Assembly (NCBI GenBank): GCA_017434755.1
Contig: JAFRER010000001.1
Span: 62,001-126,000, forward strand
Source: Oscillospiraceae bacterium
GTDB lineage: Bacteria > Bacillota > Clostridia > Oscillospirales > Oscillospiraceae
Length of the DNA stretch: 64,000 nt
Direction of reading: 5' to 3'
The notes beneath the pieces are model-generated. The model saw nothing but the letters and a program-made list of their open reading frames with translations. It was not told the origin of the DNA and searched no databases. Shown here piece by piece: positions 38,030 through 46,434 of the stretch. Position numbers and translations under genes: made by a program. How positions within the stretch are numbered: position 1 is the first letter of the stretch; each line of letters starts with the position of its first letter.

Positions 38030-39280
38030 ATGAAAAAGATTCTTTGCATTCTTCTCGCAGTCTGCTTGGTATTCGGACTTGCCGCCTGCGGCAAGAAGGG
38101 CGACGGGAAGACCCACCTCAAGCTCTGGTGCATCGCCACCGAATCCGACGCGAACCGTCCCGCCTATCTGGATGCAATTGCAGATTACGAGGCAGCACAC
38201 CCCGATGTGAAGATAGACATGGAAGCCTATGAGAATGAGTCCTACAAGACCAAGATCAAGGCGGCTATGATGGGCGGCAGCTCTGAAGACCTGCCCGACA
38301 TCTTCTTCACCTGGTCCGGCGCTTTCCTCGGCGACTTTGTCGATGCCGGCAAAGTCCAGCTCCTCGACAGCTACTACGGCCCCTATGCTGACGCCATCCC
38401 CGAAGTCATGCTCGCCAACACCACCTATAACGGCGGACACTACGGCGTTCCCACGACCTTCAATATAGTTGCCATGTATGCCAACATGGATATGCTGAAA
38501 GAGGTCGGCTGGGATCATGTTCCCGAGACCTATGAAGATCTCATCGCCTGCTGCGATGCTCTCGTCGCTGCGGGAAAGATCCCCTTCGGCTGTGCCGGCA
38601 AAGAGACCTGGTGCGTGACCGAGTACCTTGAGCCCATCATCATCAAGACCATCGGCTACGAAGCTCTTGGCAAAATCTTCAAAGGAGAAGCCACCTGGAA
38701 CGACCCCGACATCGCAAAAGCAGTTTCCACTTTCCAGGATATGATCAACAAGGGCTACTTCGATCCTGCCGGCATTGCTCTCGGCAATGACGAAGTCAAG
38801 GCCAACTTCCTTGCCGGAAAGACAGCCTTCTATCAGAACGGTTCCTGGAACACCGGTGAAGTCGACGATGCCTCCTTCAAGTCCGCTGTTGCTCTCTTCC
38901 CCGTAATGAATTCCTCCCGCTCCAGCTATGACCAGACCATCGGCGGCCCGTCCGACGCTCTTGCTGTCTGCGCGTCCTCCAAGAATCTGGACCTCGCTTC
39001 CGATGCGGCCATCTTCCTCGGCAAAGAGATCTGCCACTACAACTACCTCAATGCTGTCGGCCTTCCCGCATGGATCCCTGACTACGACACCAGCTCTCTC
39101 CCCGCCCTGATGGTCGACATTGCCGACATCGTTGCCAAGTGCGAGGGCATGGTCCTCTTCGGAGACACTGCCATGAGCGCTGACCCGGCCAACACCTACC
39201 TGTCCTATGTCGCTCAGGTCTATGGCTGCGAGATCGACGGTGAAGGATTCGTCGCAGGTCTGACAAAGGATCTCGGCTGA
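38030..39280 (+). CDS. ABC sugar-binding lipoprotein
   Basis: A 416-residue solute-binding lipoprotein of the family 1 (MalE-like) group. Signal peptide with lipobox GLAAC (C20), then KLWCIATESD, DLPDIFFTWSGAF and the hinge segments (KTAFYQNGSWNTGEV). It presents an oligosaccharide to the two permeases downstream. AAGGAGG precedes the ATG. An intergenic hairpin after the gene probably keeps its message more abundant than that of the permeases. No ATPase gene is visible, so a shared MsmK-type ATPase is likely. Confidence 0.92.
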   Translation: MKKILCILLAVCLVFGLAACGKKGDGKTHLKLWCIATESDANRPAYLDAIADYEAAHPDVKIDMEAYENESYKTKIKAAMMGGSSEDLPDIFFTWSGAFLGDFVDAGKVQLLDSYYGPYADAIPEVMLANTTYNGGHYGVPTTFNIVAMYANMDMLKEVGWDHVPETYEDLIACCDALVAAGKIPFGCAGKETWCVTEYLEPIIIKTIGYEALGKIFKGEATWNDPDIAKAVSTFQDMINKGYFDPAGIALGNDEVKANFLAGKTAFYQNGSWNTGEVDDASFKSAVALFPVMNSSRSSYDQTIGGPSDALAVCASSKNLDLASDAAIFLGKEICHYNYLNAVGLPAWIPDYDTSSLPALMVDIADIVAKCEGMVLFGDTAMSADPANTYLSYVAQVYGCEIDGEGFVAGLTKDLG

Positions 39281-39315
39281 TCTTTCTGAGAGAAAGAACA
39301 CTTTCTGAATCAAAG

Positions 39316-39345
39316 GGCGGAACTCCCGAATATGGGAGTTCCGCC
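39316..39345 (+). other. Intercistronic hairpin between binding protein and permease
   Basis: Perfect 12-bp inverted repeat GGCGGAACTCCC / GGGAGTTCCGCC with a 6-nt loop and no T-run. Such structures partly end or protect the upstream message. Confidence 0.75.
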
Positions 39346-39373
39346 TCCCCTGAAAGAATGGGAGAACCGTATC

Positions 39374-40252
39374 ATGAATAAGCTATACAGCAGGAAAATC
39401 CATATAATCGTTTTCCTTCTTCCGGCGCTGATCCTTTTCTGCGGAGTTCTCATAGCGCCGATCGGAGCCTCGGGTTATTTCAGCCTGTTTGACTGGAACG
39501 GCCTGGGCGAAAAGACGTTCCTCGGGTTCGCAAACTACAGGGAGCTTTTTACGAGTGACGAGATCGGCTTTCTGAAAGCGCTCGGGAACTCGCTTCTTCT
39601 CGCTGTGTTCTCCGTGTTCCTGCAGCTGCCTCTGGCTCTGGGGCTTGCCCTTACCCTCGGCAAGAAGATAAAAGGGGAGAGGCTGTTCCTCTCCGTATAC
39701 TTTATGCCGGTCCTGATCTCCACCGTGGTCATCGGTCAGCTCTGGCTGAAGATCTACAATCCGGACTACGGTATCCTGAATGTGTTCCTGCGCAGCATCG
39801 GCCTTGAGAAATGGACCAGGATCTGGCTCGGAACAAAACAGACCGCCCTCGGGGCTGTCTTCGTACCGACGCTCTGGCAGTATGTCGGTTATCATATGCT
39901 CCTGCTCTATGCGGGAGTAAAAAGCGTTCCGCCTGAGCTGCGCGAAGCCGCCATGCTTGACGGCGCGAGCGACAGGCAGGTCAACCGCTATATCGTCCTG
40001 CCCTATATCAAACCCATCATCCGCATCAGCGTAATCTTTGCGGTCACGGGCTCACTGAAGTCCTTCGACCTCATTTATGTTCTGACTAACGGAGGTCCTC
40101 TGCACGCTACGGAAGTGCCGAGTACCTTGATGATAAATATGCTGTTTCTGCGAAACCGCTACGGCATGGGAAGCACCATCGCCGTGATGCTGATCATCCT
40201 GTGCTTCGGATTTGCGCTTCTCATCAGCGCGATCTTCAGAGAGGAGGACTGA
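39374..40252 (+). CDS. ABC sugar permease, MalF/UgpA type
   Basis: A 292-residue permease with six helices. The EAA loop is ELREAAMLDGASDRQVNRYI followed by LPYIKP. The ATG at 39374 follows GGGAG; an earlier in-frame start lies in the hairpin region. It forms the transmembrane heterodimer with the next gene product. Confidence 0.92.
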   Translation: MNKLYSRKIHIIVFLLPALILFCGVLIAPIGASGYFSLFDWNGLGEKTFLGFANYRELFTSDEIGFLKALGNSLLLAVFSVFLQLPLALGLALTLGKKIKGERLFLSVYFMPVLISTVVIGQLWLKIYNPDYGILNVFLRSIGLEKWTRIWLGTKQTALGAVFVPTLWQYVGYHMLLLYAGVKSVPPELREAAMLDGASDRQVNRYIVLPYIKPIIRISVIFAVTGSLKSFDLIYVLTNGGPLHATEVPSTLMINMLFLRNRYGMGSTIAVMLIILCFGFALLISAIFREED

Positions 40253-40256
40253 CGGC

Positions 40257-41090
40257 ATGAGAAACAGCAGCAAGCTTTCAAGAGTCCTCATCTATATAGG
40301 ACTGATCTTCTGGATGTTCATAAACCTGTTCCCGGTCTACTGGATGTTCACGTTCTCTCTGAAGAACAACGCCGAGATCTTCGGCGACAATGTGATCGGC
40401 CTGCCGAAGCACTGGCTCTGGTCGAACTACACCAGCGCCCTCGGGACCGGCAACATGCCGAAGTACTTCCTGAACAGCGCCATTGTGGCAACTGCCACGA
40501 TCATTATTACGCTGGCTGTTGCACTGATGGCCACCTTTGCCCTCACAAGACTCATCTGGAAGCGCCGCAAGACCCTGAACAAGTTCTTCATGCTGGGTCT
40601 CACGATCCCCATCCACGCATCCATCGTCCCGGTATATGTGACGCTTTCCAAGCTGAATATGCTCAACACCTATTGGGCGCTTATAATCCCGTATTCCGCA
40701 TTTTCCCTTGCTATGGCCATCCTCGTGTGCACCGGCTTCATGAACGAGATCCCGCGGGAGCTCGACGAATCCGCCTGTATCGACGGCTGCAGCGTCTGGG
40801 GGATATTCCTCCGGATCATCGTGCCGCTTATGAAGCCCGCCGTGGCCACCGTGGGCATCTATACATTCCTCCAGTGCTGGAATGAGCTGATGTTCGCCAA
40901 CATCTTCATCAGCGAGTCTGCGCTGCGGACGCTCCCAGTGGGAGTCCAGGCCCTCTCCGGACAGTACACCACCAACTGGGGACCCATCGGCGCGGCCCTT
41001 GTTCTTGCCACCTTCCCGACGCTCCTGCTGTATATCTTCCTCAGCCGGAAGATCCAGGAGAGCTTCATGGCCGGAGCCATTAAGGGCTGA
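40257..41090 (+). CDS. ABC sugar permease, MalG/UgpE type
   Basis: A 277-residue permease with six helices; EAA loop ELDESACIDGCSVWGIFLRI and the C-terminal RKIQESFMAGAIKG ending typical of the MalG subfamily. The ATG at 40257 follows GAGGAGG and lies 4 bp after the first permease stop. Last gene of the beta-glucoside import operon. Confidence 0.92.
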   Translation: MRNSSKLSRVLIYIGLIFWMFINLFPVYWMFTFSLKNNAEIFGDNVIGLPKHWLWSNYTSALGTGNMPKYFLNSAIVATATIIITLAVALMATFALTRLIWKRRKTLNKFFMLGLTIPIHASIVPVYVTLSKLNMLNTYWALIIPYSAFSLAMAILVCTGFMNEIPRELDESACIDGCSVWGIFLRIIVPLMKPAVATVGIYTFLQCWNELMFANIFISESALRTLPVGVQALSGQYTTNWGPIGAALVLATFPTLLLYIFLSRKIQESFMAGAIKG

Positions 41091-41159
41091 TAATCAGGCT
41101 GCCTGCATCTGCTTTTTCATTCTTTTTTCCTTTTTCATTTTCCTTTCTCCATTTTTTTG

Positions 41160-41215
41160 GGATCCCCGCGGTCGCTCCGAGCATGGAACGACCGCGGGGA
41201 TCCTGCATTTTTCTC
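41160..41215 (+). terminator. Terminator of the sugar import operon
   Basis: Long stem GGATCCCCGCGGTCG / CGACCGCGGGGATCC (41160-41174 and 41189-41203), followed by TGCATTTTTC. Confidence 0.88.
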
Positions 41216-41277
41216 CTCTTCGAGATTGAAATAGCATCCGGAATGGAGTATGATAGAAAAAAACGGGAGGAACCGAA

Positions 41278-41544
41278 ATGAAAGTGACCAAGAGAAACGG
41301 CAACGTTGTTCTTTTCGATGATGAGAAGATCGTCAACGGCATACTCAAGGCGAATGCGGAGGTCCCGCTCGAGGAGCTCACGAAAAATGAGGCGCAGAGC
41401 ATAGCGGACGAAGTCTTCGCAAAGCTGACCGCCGAGAAGGATATCATCAGCACGGCCGATGTCAGGGCATGTGTGTATGGGCTCCTTCTGGAGAGGAATC
41501 ATCCCGTCACCGCGCAGCACTATATGGAATACAGCAAGGCCTGA
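41278..41544 (+). CDS. Stand-alone ATP-cone domain protein
   Basis: An 88-residue protein that is just an ATP-cone: KVTKRNGNVVLFDDEKIVNGI at the N-terminus and a C-terminal HPVTAQHYMEY match the ATP-cone of NrdR and ribonucleotide reductases. There is no zinc ribbon or reductase attached. In its usual setting the domain binds ATP/dATP. GGGAGG precedes the ATG. Role of the free domain is unknown. Confidence 0.85.
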   Translation: MKVTKRNGNVVLFDDEKIVNGILKANAEVPLEELTKNEAQSIADEVFAKLTAEKDIISTADVRACVYGLLLERNHPVTAQHYMEYSKA

Positions 41545-41561
41545 ACCCGAAGAAAAAAACC

Positions 41562-41590
41562 TTGACAATGCCGGAGCGCTGATATAAAAT
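41562..41590 (+). promoter_or_regulatory. Promoter of the tRNA-Val gene
   Basis: Consensus TTGACA (41562-41567) and TAAAAT (41585-41590) with a 17-bp spacer, ending 20 bp before the tRNA. Confidence 0.75.
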
Positions 41591-41610
41591 ACTCCTTGCC
41601 TGTAAGGGAC

Positions 41611-41686
41611 GGACGATTGGCGCAGCTGGTAGCGCATCCGCTTGACGTGCGGGAGGTCACAAGTTCGAGTCTTGTATCGTCCACCA
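41611..41686 (+). tRNA. tRNA-Val (GAC)
   Basis: Complete cloverleaf with encoded CCA. Acceptor GGACGAT/ATCGTCC, D arm GCGC/GCGC, anticodon stem TCCGC/GCGGG with loop TTGACGT giving anticodon GAC, and T arm ACAAG-TTCGAGT-CTTGT. The last 23 bp are the integration target of the adjacent element and are repeated at 46435-46457. Confidence 0.95.
41664..41686 (+). repeat. attL: 23-bp repeat at the tRNA 3' end
   Basis: Begins TTCGAGTCTTG and ends at the encoded CCA of the tRNA-Val. Identical to the copy at the right end. Confidence 0.92.
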
Positions 41687-41692
41687 AAGTAT

Positions 41693-41727
41693 AATCGCTT
41701 GATTTATTTCTAAATCAGGCGATTTTG
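41693..41727 (+). terminator. Element-borne terminator for the tRNA transcript
   Basis: A 14-bp stem (AATCGCTTGATTTA with TAAATCAGGCGATT, one G-T pair), loop TTTC, followed by TTTT. It replaces the native terminator, which now lies beyond the right end. Confidence 0.8.
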
Positions 41728-41796
41728 CATTAATAGGGGATTCTTTTGCAGATATTTGTTGCAGGATGGCGGTTTCTCAAATATGCAAAAAAGCAA

Positions 41797-41820
41797 TTCC
41801 CTGCAATTTTCCCTGCAATT
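41797..41820 (+). repeat. Direct repeats, candidate integrase arm sites (left)
   Basis: Two tandem TTCCCTGCAATT units with a 12-bp period. The core TTCCCTGCA recurs in the same orientation near the right end. Confidence 0.6.
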
Positions 41821-41862
41821 GGGGGATTTTTGCATAAAAAAGGGGAGCGGTCAGCCCCCCAT

Positions 41863-42114
41863 TTACACGCTTTTCTTCCTGCGTCGCCGTTCTTCCCTTA
41901 TTCCCTGAATACGTCCTATCTGATACACCGCACCAAGCGCACAATAGAATTGAAAACGATCAGCAGGCATAGACAATTGTTTAATGCCTTGATTCTTTAA
42001 CCAAGCCTGGAAAGCATTATCAGCGCGGTGCAGATAGTCAATCGTGTTGTATTTGGCAATCAGCGGAATGTCGTGCGCCAAATCTATTAAATCATCATGC
42101 CGGATATAGTCCAT
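41863..42114 (-). CDS. Small element protein, unassigned
   Basis: An 83-residue protein with no recognised family. It is helix-rich, with a basic C-terminus (REERRRRKKSV). The ATG at 42114 is chosen because GGAG stands 8 bp before it. It lies downstream of the integrase gene on the same strand with a 14-bp gap and is probably co-transcribed. Confidence 0.6.
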   Translation of the reverse strand: MDYIRHDDLIDLAHDIPLIAKYNTIDYLHRADNAFQAWLKNQGIKQLSMPADRFQFYCALGAVYQIGRIQGIREERRRRKKSV

Positions 42115-42128
42115 CGTATAAGCTCCCT

Positions 42129-43298
42129 TCATGCAGATTGTACGCGCTTGAAAAGGCTGTCCATTTTGTTCGCGCCTTCCTTCATCATGGATTCGGTACA
42201 ATGGACGTATCTTTGCGTTGTGCCTGCGTTCTTGTGCCTTAATGTCTGCTGTACGGTCTTGATGTCGACACCGTTTGCAAGCAGAGCGGTAGCGCAGGAA
42301 TGACGCAGATCATGAAAACGCGCTTCAGGTATTCCAAGACTTGACGCAATACGTTTGAAATTATCATAGACAACGTGCGGTATGCAGTATCTGCCGAGTT
42401 TATCGCCTTCATTTTCAGTAAAGACAAAGTTTCCTTTGCCGGTAATACCGTTAGCTAACTGTTCGGTGCGAATCGCCCGCAGAATATCCATGACACTCTT
42501 TGCGACGCTGATGGTATCTGTGTTATCTGTCTTTGTGCTGACAAGCTGAAAGACACCGTCAACCTTCTGCAGTTGCTGTTTAACTGTGATCTCATTCGTG
42601 CTAAAGCTGACACAATCCCAGGTAAGACCGCAAAGCTCTGATTCTCTCATGCCCGTGAACAGAGCGGTTATATACAAATCTTCGTATCTGTGCCCTTGTA
42701 TCTGCTTCAGAAACGCGGTTATCTGTTCTTCGTCCAAAGGCTTTATTTCCTTCTGCTTCACCTTTGGGAGCTTAGTATGATCCGCAGGATTGCGCTTGAT
42801 GTAATCGTTTTCAAGCGCGGTTTCAAGACAGTTATGCAGGACGCTGTGAATGTCTTTGATCGTCTTTGCAGACAGCGGGTCTTTACTGCGGTGATTCTTC
42901 AGGTTGTTGCACAAGCTCTGAATATCTGCGCCCGTGATCTTTGACAGTTGTTTGTTGCCGAGGACGGGGAGTATATGGTTATCAAAATGCCGTTTGTATT
43001 CGTCCTTCGTTCTGCGCTTCGTATCAACAAGATAGTCTTTGTGCCATATCTCAAACCATGCAGACAGCGTCATCTTTGACGGTTCTTTATAATCGCCGAT
43101 TGTGATAGTGTGCTTCAGTTCGTTAACCTTTGCGATCACGTCAGCCTGCGTTTTGCCGGTTATCGTGACGCGCTTCGGCTTGCCGTCAGCCTTATAACCT
43201 ACCGTTAGTTGTGCCATCCAGGATTCATAAGTTTTGCCGTTGACGGTCTTATACTTTTTATAGACGCTACCTTCTCCGTTAGCTCTGCGTTTTGCCAT
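42129..43298 (-). CDS. int: Tyrosine-type integrase of the element
   Basis: A 389-residue phage-type integrase. An N-terminal arm-binding domain (about 1-65), a SAM-like core-binding domain (about 70-165), and the catalytic domain with R218, H329, R332, H355 and Y364. It catalyses site-specific recombination at the tRNA-Val 3' end. The gene reads toward the attachment site, with the ATG after AAGGGAG. All catalytic residues are present, so it should be active. Confidence 0.95.
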   Translation of the reverse strand: MAKRRANGEGSVYKKYKTVNGKTYESWMAQLTVGYKADGKPKRVTITGKTQADVIAKVNELKHTITIGDYKEPSKMTLSAWFEIWHKDYLVDTKRRTKDEYKRHFDNHILPVLGNKQLSKITGADIQSLCNNLKNHRSKDPLSAKTIKDIHSVLHNCLETALENDYIKRNPADHTKLPKVKQKEIKPLDEEQITAFLKQIQGHRYEDLYITALFTGMRESELCGLTWDCVSFSTNEITVKQQLQKVDGVFQLVSTKTDNTDTISVAKSVMDILRAIRTEQLANGITGKGNFVFTENEGDKLGRYCIPHVVYDNFKRIASSLGIPEARFHDLRHSCATALLANGVDIKTVQQTLRHKNAGTTQRYVHCTESMMKEGANKMDSLFKRVQSA

Positions 43299-43405
43299 TG
43301 TTTTAGCTCCCTTCTATGTTCGTTCTTGTGTCGTTTGGTTTACTGTGCTTGTCAACAATTTACATTCATTTGCGTGTAAAGTCAAGAAATATTTTGAGGT
43401 GTGAA

Positions 43406-43624
43406 ATGTTCGTTTATAAGTTTGACGTGCTTAAAGCATTGAAAGAAGCAGGATATAATACATCTAAACTCAGAACAGAAAAGCTCTTGAATGAAAGGGC
43501 GATACAAGATATTAGATCAGGCAAAGTCTGCGGGGTTCATTCTCTTGATAAGCTCTGTTCTTTGTTGCGTCTGCAACTATCTGATATATTAGAACATATT
43601 CCTGACGATCCGCAGGACAGTTAA
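43406..43624 (+). CDS. XRE-type HTH regulator of the element
   Basis: A 72-residue Cro/CI-like protein (LKEAGYNTSKLRTEKLL, then AIQDIRSGK as recognition region, and LQLSDILEHIP ending). The start at 43406 follows GAGGTG. Divergent from the integrase gene, so it may be the element's repressor acting on the shared 108-bp region. Confidence 0.75.
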   Translation: MFVYKFDVLKALKEAGYNTSKLRTEKLLNERAIQDIRSGKVCGVHSLDKLCSLLRLQLSDILEHIPDDPQDS

Positions 43625-44403
43625 CCGTTCACGCGCCGGTGTATGCCTGCCGTCGCCGTTCTATTATCCCCGCACGGCGCAGGGGGCAGGGGGTAGGTTT
43701 GCAGGGCGAAACCCGCTCTGACTTTCATTCTATGCACCCCCTGGCGGAAAAACGGGCGCGTCCTTTCTGTCGCCCCTATACATATTCAACTCATATAATA
43801 TGACTTCGCAGGATTCGGCATTATTTTGCGTTCTGCGGGTTTTTTGCTTTCGACCCATATCAATAATGCTTTGTATCATTCCGGCTGTTTAACCTGCCGT
43901 TTCGTTCATTGAGTAGGCATGGCAGGGGGGCAGAAAAAGTGGGGGGTAGTCTTTTGTTTTCCTGCCGTAAAAAATAAAAAAGGGTTCGCTGAGTCCAGGT
44001 AATACGGCTGTATTTGAAAAGTGCCTGAAACAGCTTGAAGCAGGATGAAACTTAAAATATTTGAAATATTAGGCGGGTAATAACGTATATACAGCGTACT
44101 TGACAGCCGTGAGCGGGATCTATAGAATATGCTATATCCTTTGCACCGCAACAGTTACACGGTTTTGAGTAATGAGCGGTAGTATATAAATGGCACGCAT
44201 TTCCTATCGCGCACGTAGGAATTTACTTCCGGTTCATTTTGGCTGTTGCTTCAGGTCAATAACCCCTTATTGACAAAAAGCAATAAGATTGACCGATTTT
44301 GACTGTTTATCGTTTCAACCTTATTGCTTCAAGTCAATAACTGTCAGCAGAAAACCGAGCCTGCCTTATTGCTTCAAGTCAACAGATTTATAAATATTAC
44401 CAT
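43625..44403. other. Long non-coding region of the element with iteron-like repeats
   Basis: About 780 bp without a convincing gene. The left part holds G-rich runs (about 43675-43700); the right part (44245-44382) carries repeated TTGCTTCAAGTCAA sequences next to the winged-helix gene. It is a candidate origin region. Confidence 0.55.
44245..44382. repeat. Iteron-like direct repeats
   Basis: CCTTATTGCTTCAAGTCAA occurs exactly at 44319-44337 and 44364-44382. A variant, TTGCTTCAGGTCAATAAC, starts at 44246, and an inverted TTATTGAC...GCAATAAG lies at about 44267. Spacing between exact copies is 45 bp. Confidence 0.7.
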
Positions 44404-44865
44404 TTAGCTCTGCGTTTCTTTTCGCCGTTTAGCCAGCATTCCTGCCGTCATATCTGCCGGCGACACCGCAAACCGCTCCGTGCCCCAATTCAACCAAGCT
44501 GACGAAAACTTATAGATTGACTTCGTGCGCGTTGCTCTTCCACTTTCAACGCAGGCGATAAAGCCGTGATCTATCAGAGCTTCCATGTCACGATAAAAAC
44601 CCTTCGCGTTATTCTTCGTGTATAAGCGATACTTAAAGCACCACTTATTTTGATTCATAGTGAATTGTTCAGGGTCATTGTTTGGCTTTCGTTTCTCTGC
44701 GTAATATTGGAGCTTGCAGTATTCATACAAAACCTTTTGATTTGCGGATAAGTCTATGTAAGCAGGGTGCGTCATCATGGATTCATAGATATTTGCTGAA
44801 ACATCCGAGCTTGAGCAGTTACTCTCAAACGGCTTTTTGATATACTTCGGCTTTCTTCCTGACAT
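44404..44865 (-). CDS. Winged-helix protein, possible replication initiator
   Basis: A 153-residue basic protein. LSANQKVLYEYCKLQYYAEKR, then NKWCFKYRLYTKNNAKGFYRDMEALIDHGFI reads as a winged-helix domain of the kind found in small plasmid/phage initiators; only parts of these are quoted. Iteron-like repeats lie directly after its stop. It could instead be a transcription factor. It is part of a leftward run of overlapping small genes. Confidence 0.55.
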   Translation of the reverse strand: MSGRKPKYIKKPFESNCSSSDVSANIYESMMTHPAYIDLSANQKVLYEYCKLQYYAEKRKPNNDPEQFTMNQNKWCFKYRLYTKNNAKGFYRDMEALIDHGFIACVESGRATRTKSIYKFSSAWLNWGTERFAVSPADMTAGMLAKRRKETQS

Positions 44866-45053
44866 TATGTATCACCGTCAGAATCGGTTGAATCAGACGC
44901 GGGCTGTACGTAACATGATAAGCCTTGCGAAAGAGAAAGACGGCAGACGGTTATCGCTTCTTCTGCAGACAGCCCCGCATAGCTAACAGAATTGCCGTAA
45001 GAATCATAGTATTCATCTAATGATCCGTCGATAACGGTAACATCATAAAGCAT
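44865..45053 (-). CDS. Small acidic element protein, unassigned
   Basis: A 62-residue acidic protein (MLYDVTVIDGSLDEYYD start) of unknown role. The ATG at 45053 overlaps the stop of the previous gene (TGATG) and its own stop touches the next start, so translation is coupled across the run. Confidence 0.55.
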   Translation of the reverse strand: MLYDVTVIDGSLDEYYDSYGNSVSYAGLSAEEAITVCRLSLSQGLSCYVQPASDSTDSDGDT

Positions 45054-45388
45054 CAATCCTCATCCCCCTTTGACGATTCATAATTCTTGATAGCCAGGCG
45101 CGCGCCCTTTGCGGATCGCAGACAGCCGATACCCCTTGCGCGTTGAACAGAGTAGAACAGCTTCAGACCGGCTAATCCCTTTTCTGTTAGTCTGCCGGAT
45201 TCGTCGACTTCAGGCTGATAATACCCGCTGTTTGATGATACTATCAGATCGCCGTTGTTTCTTGCCCGTTCTATGAGCAGATACACGTCGCGGGGAGATA
45301 TACCAAGAATACGGGAAAGATCACGGTTCTTGATCGCGTTCTCAGCACCGCGCGGGATAAAGTCTTTAATATCAATATCACGCTTCAT
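45053..45388 (-). CDS. Helix-turn-helix protein of the element
   Basis: A 111-residue protein with NRDLSRILGISPRDVYLLIERARNNG as a winged helix or helix-turn-helix, followed by a GYYQP turn and a basic C-terminus. The start overlaps the stop of the excisionase-like gene (ATGA). Likely DNA-binding; target unknown. Confidence 0.65.
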   Translation of the reverse strand: MKRDIDIKDFIPRGAENAIKNRDLSRILGISPRDVYLLIERARNNGDLIVSSNSGYYQPEVDESGRLTEKGLAGLKLFYSVQRARGIGCLRSAKGARLAIKNYESSKGDED

Positions 45389-45570
45389 CCTTCTACCCCC
45401 TGGCGATCAAGCCATTGATTCAAGTCTGTCAGCTTTACTTTGGTAAGCCTTCCGATCTTGATATACGGGAGCGGGTCATATTCTCTGTGGAGAAGGGAGT
45501 AGACCGTCGGACGGCTGACACCGAGCAGGCGGGCGACTTCTGAAAGATCAATCAGTATCTTTTCCGGCAT
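45385..45570 (-). CDS. xis: Excisionase-like MerR/Xis helix-turn-helix protein
   Basis: A 61-residue protein with the Xis/MerR winged helix: LSEVARLLGVSRPTVYSLLH followed by PYIKIGRLTKVKLTDLNQWL. Such proteins bend attachment-site DNA to favour excision. The ATG at 45570 lies 10 bp after AAGGGGG and inside the 3' end of the preceding small gene. Confidence 0.82.
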   Translation of the reverse strand: MPEKILIDLSEVARLLGVSRPTVYSLLHREYDPLPYIKIGRLTKVKLTDLNQWLDRQGVEG

Positions 45571-45715
45571 CTTCCTGCACCCCCTTTTCATGTTCAGCTT
45601 TGCGTTCCCAATATCTGCGGGTGTATTCGCTCTGCTTGTCTTTGTTTTTGGCGCGCCATTTTCTGTAGTATTCACGGCGGGCTTCTTTTGCGTCATTTGA
45701 CATTTGAAATTCCAT
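45548..45715 (-). CDS. Small basic, aromatic-rich element protein
   Basis: A 55-residue highly charged protein (AKEARREYYRKWRAKNKDK, then YTRRYWERKAEH). The pattern of YYRKWRAKN is common in small proteins of Firmicute mobile elements near the excisionase gene. The ATG at 45715 is 8 bp from GAGG; the 3' end overlaps the excisionase-like start by 23 bp in another frame. Confidence 0.7.
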   Translation of the reverse strand: MEFQMSNDAKEARREYYRKWRAKNKDKQSEYTRRYWERKAEHEKGVQEDAGKDTD

Positions 45716-45781
45716 TTGCATTACCTCATAAAAAATGTAGTATCAAAAGGAATTGCCCGCGTGCGCTTTGGGAAATAAAAA

Positions 45782-45867
45782 AGCAACCCTGATAAGCACA
45801 CGGCAACAACAGAAAGCTGATTCTTTCTGAAATTGCCTTTGCCTATCGGATTGCTTCAAGGGTTGCT
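45782..45867 (-). ncRNA. Structured RNA leader candidate
   Basis: A 9-bp outer stem (AGCAACCCT / AGGGTTGCT) encloses a second two-part hairpin (GGCAA/TTGCC and CAGAAAG/CTTTCTG). It lies 67 bp upstream of the leftward small-gene run, so it would be in the leader RNA. Confidence 0.45.
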
Positions 45868-46271
45868 ATTCAATACAACCTACCGACTACTTGTGACCTG
45901 CACCCTGCGCCCCCGCCATAGCAGGACGGCACATTCTCCGCGGTTCGTGAAAGAAACTCTGACGGCGGTTCAAACGTCGTTCTTAAAAGAAGGGTTCGCA
46001 TGGTTCCTATCGCTCGTCGCCAAACGATAAAACCGCCTGATCCGGCAACGTCAACCACCTTTTGGGCTGTCAGAGCGGGAATTGCAAAGGGACTATTCAA
46101 TTTTGATCGCATTACTTATATCATAAACAAAACTAAAAAGCAAGGGAAAAAAACAGAAAAAAACAATATATGTTGTGTTTGCATAAACGCGCCACCACAA
46201 TATAGAGTATCTTTAGGCGGTCTGACGGCGGTCTGCCAATCCTCTGCCAGGGGTCAATAGACGGTTTGCTT

Positions 46272-46304
46272 TTTCCCTTCAGTTTCCCTGCAGTTTCCCT
46301 GCAT
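46272..46304 (+). repeat. Direct repeats, candidate integrase arm sites (right)
   Basis: Three tandem units TTTCCCTTCAG, TTTCCCTGCAG, TTTCCCTGCAT with an 11-bp period, sharing TTCCCTGCA with the pair near the left end. Confidence 0.6.
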
Positions 46305-46434
46305 TTATCATTTACGTCGTTCGCCGTTTTATTACATTCCTTAACAACCGCCAAAGCGCAACCGCCTGGAAATAGGGTGCTTTCTTAACATCGTTTTACT
46401 TGAACAAATAAAGACTAATTATCAATCGGTGTAT

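Larger units (their letters stand above)
45716..46434. other. Right-end non-coding region of the element
   Basis: About 720 bp without a convincing gene. Contains a structured leader-like sequence (45782-45867), AT-rich promoter-like DNA near 46100-46180 for the leftward genes, and the right arm repeats (46272-46304). Confidence 0.5.

Noticed and set aside
43906-44151. 81-codon minus-strand frame in the element's non-coding region
   Set aside because: No ribosome binding site and atypical residue composition.
46133-46354. 73-codon minus-strand frame near the right end of the element
   Set aside because: It runs through the arm repeats and an AT-rich promoter-like region and lacks a ribosome binding site.
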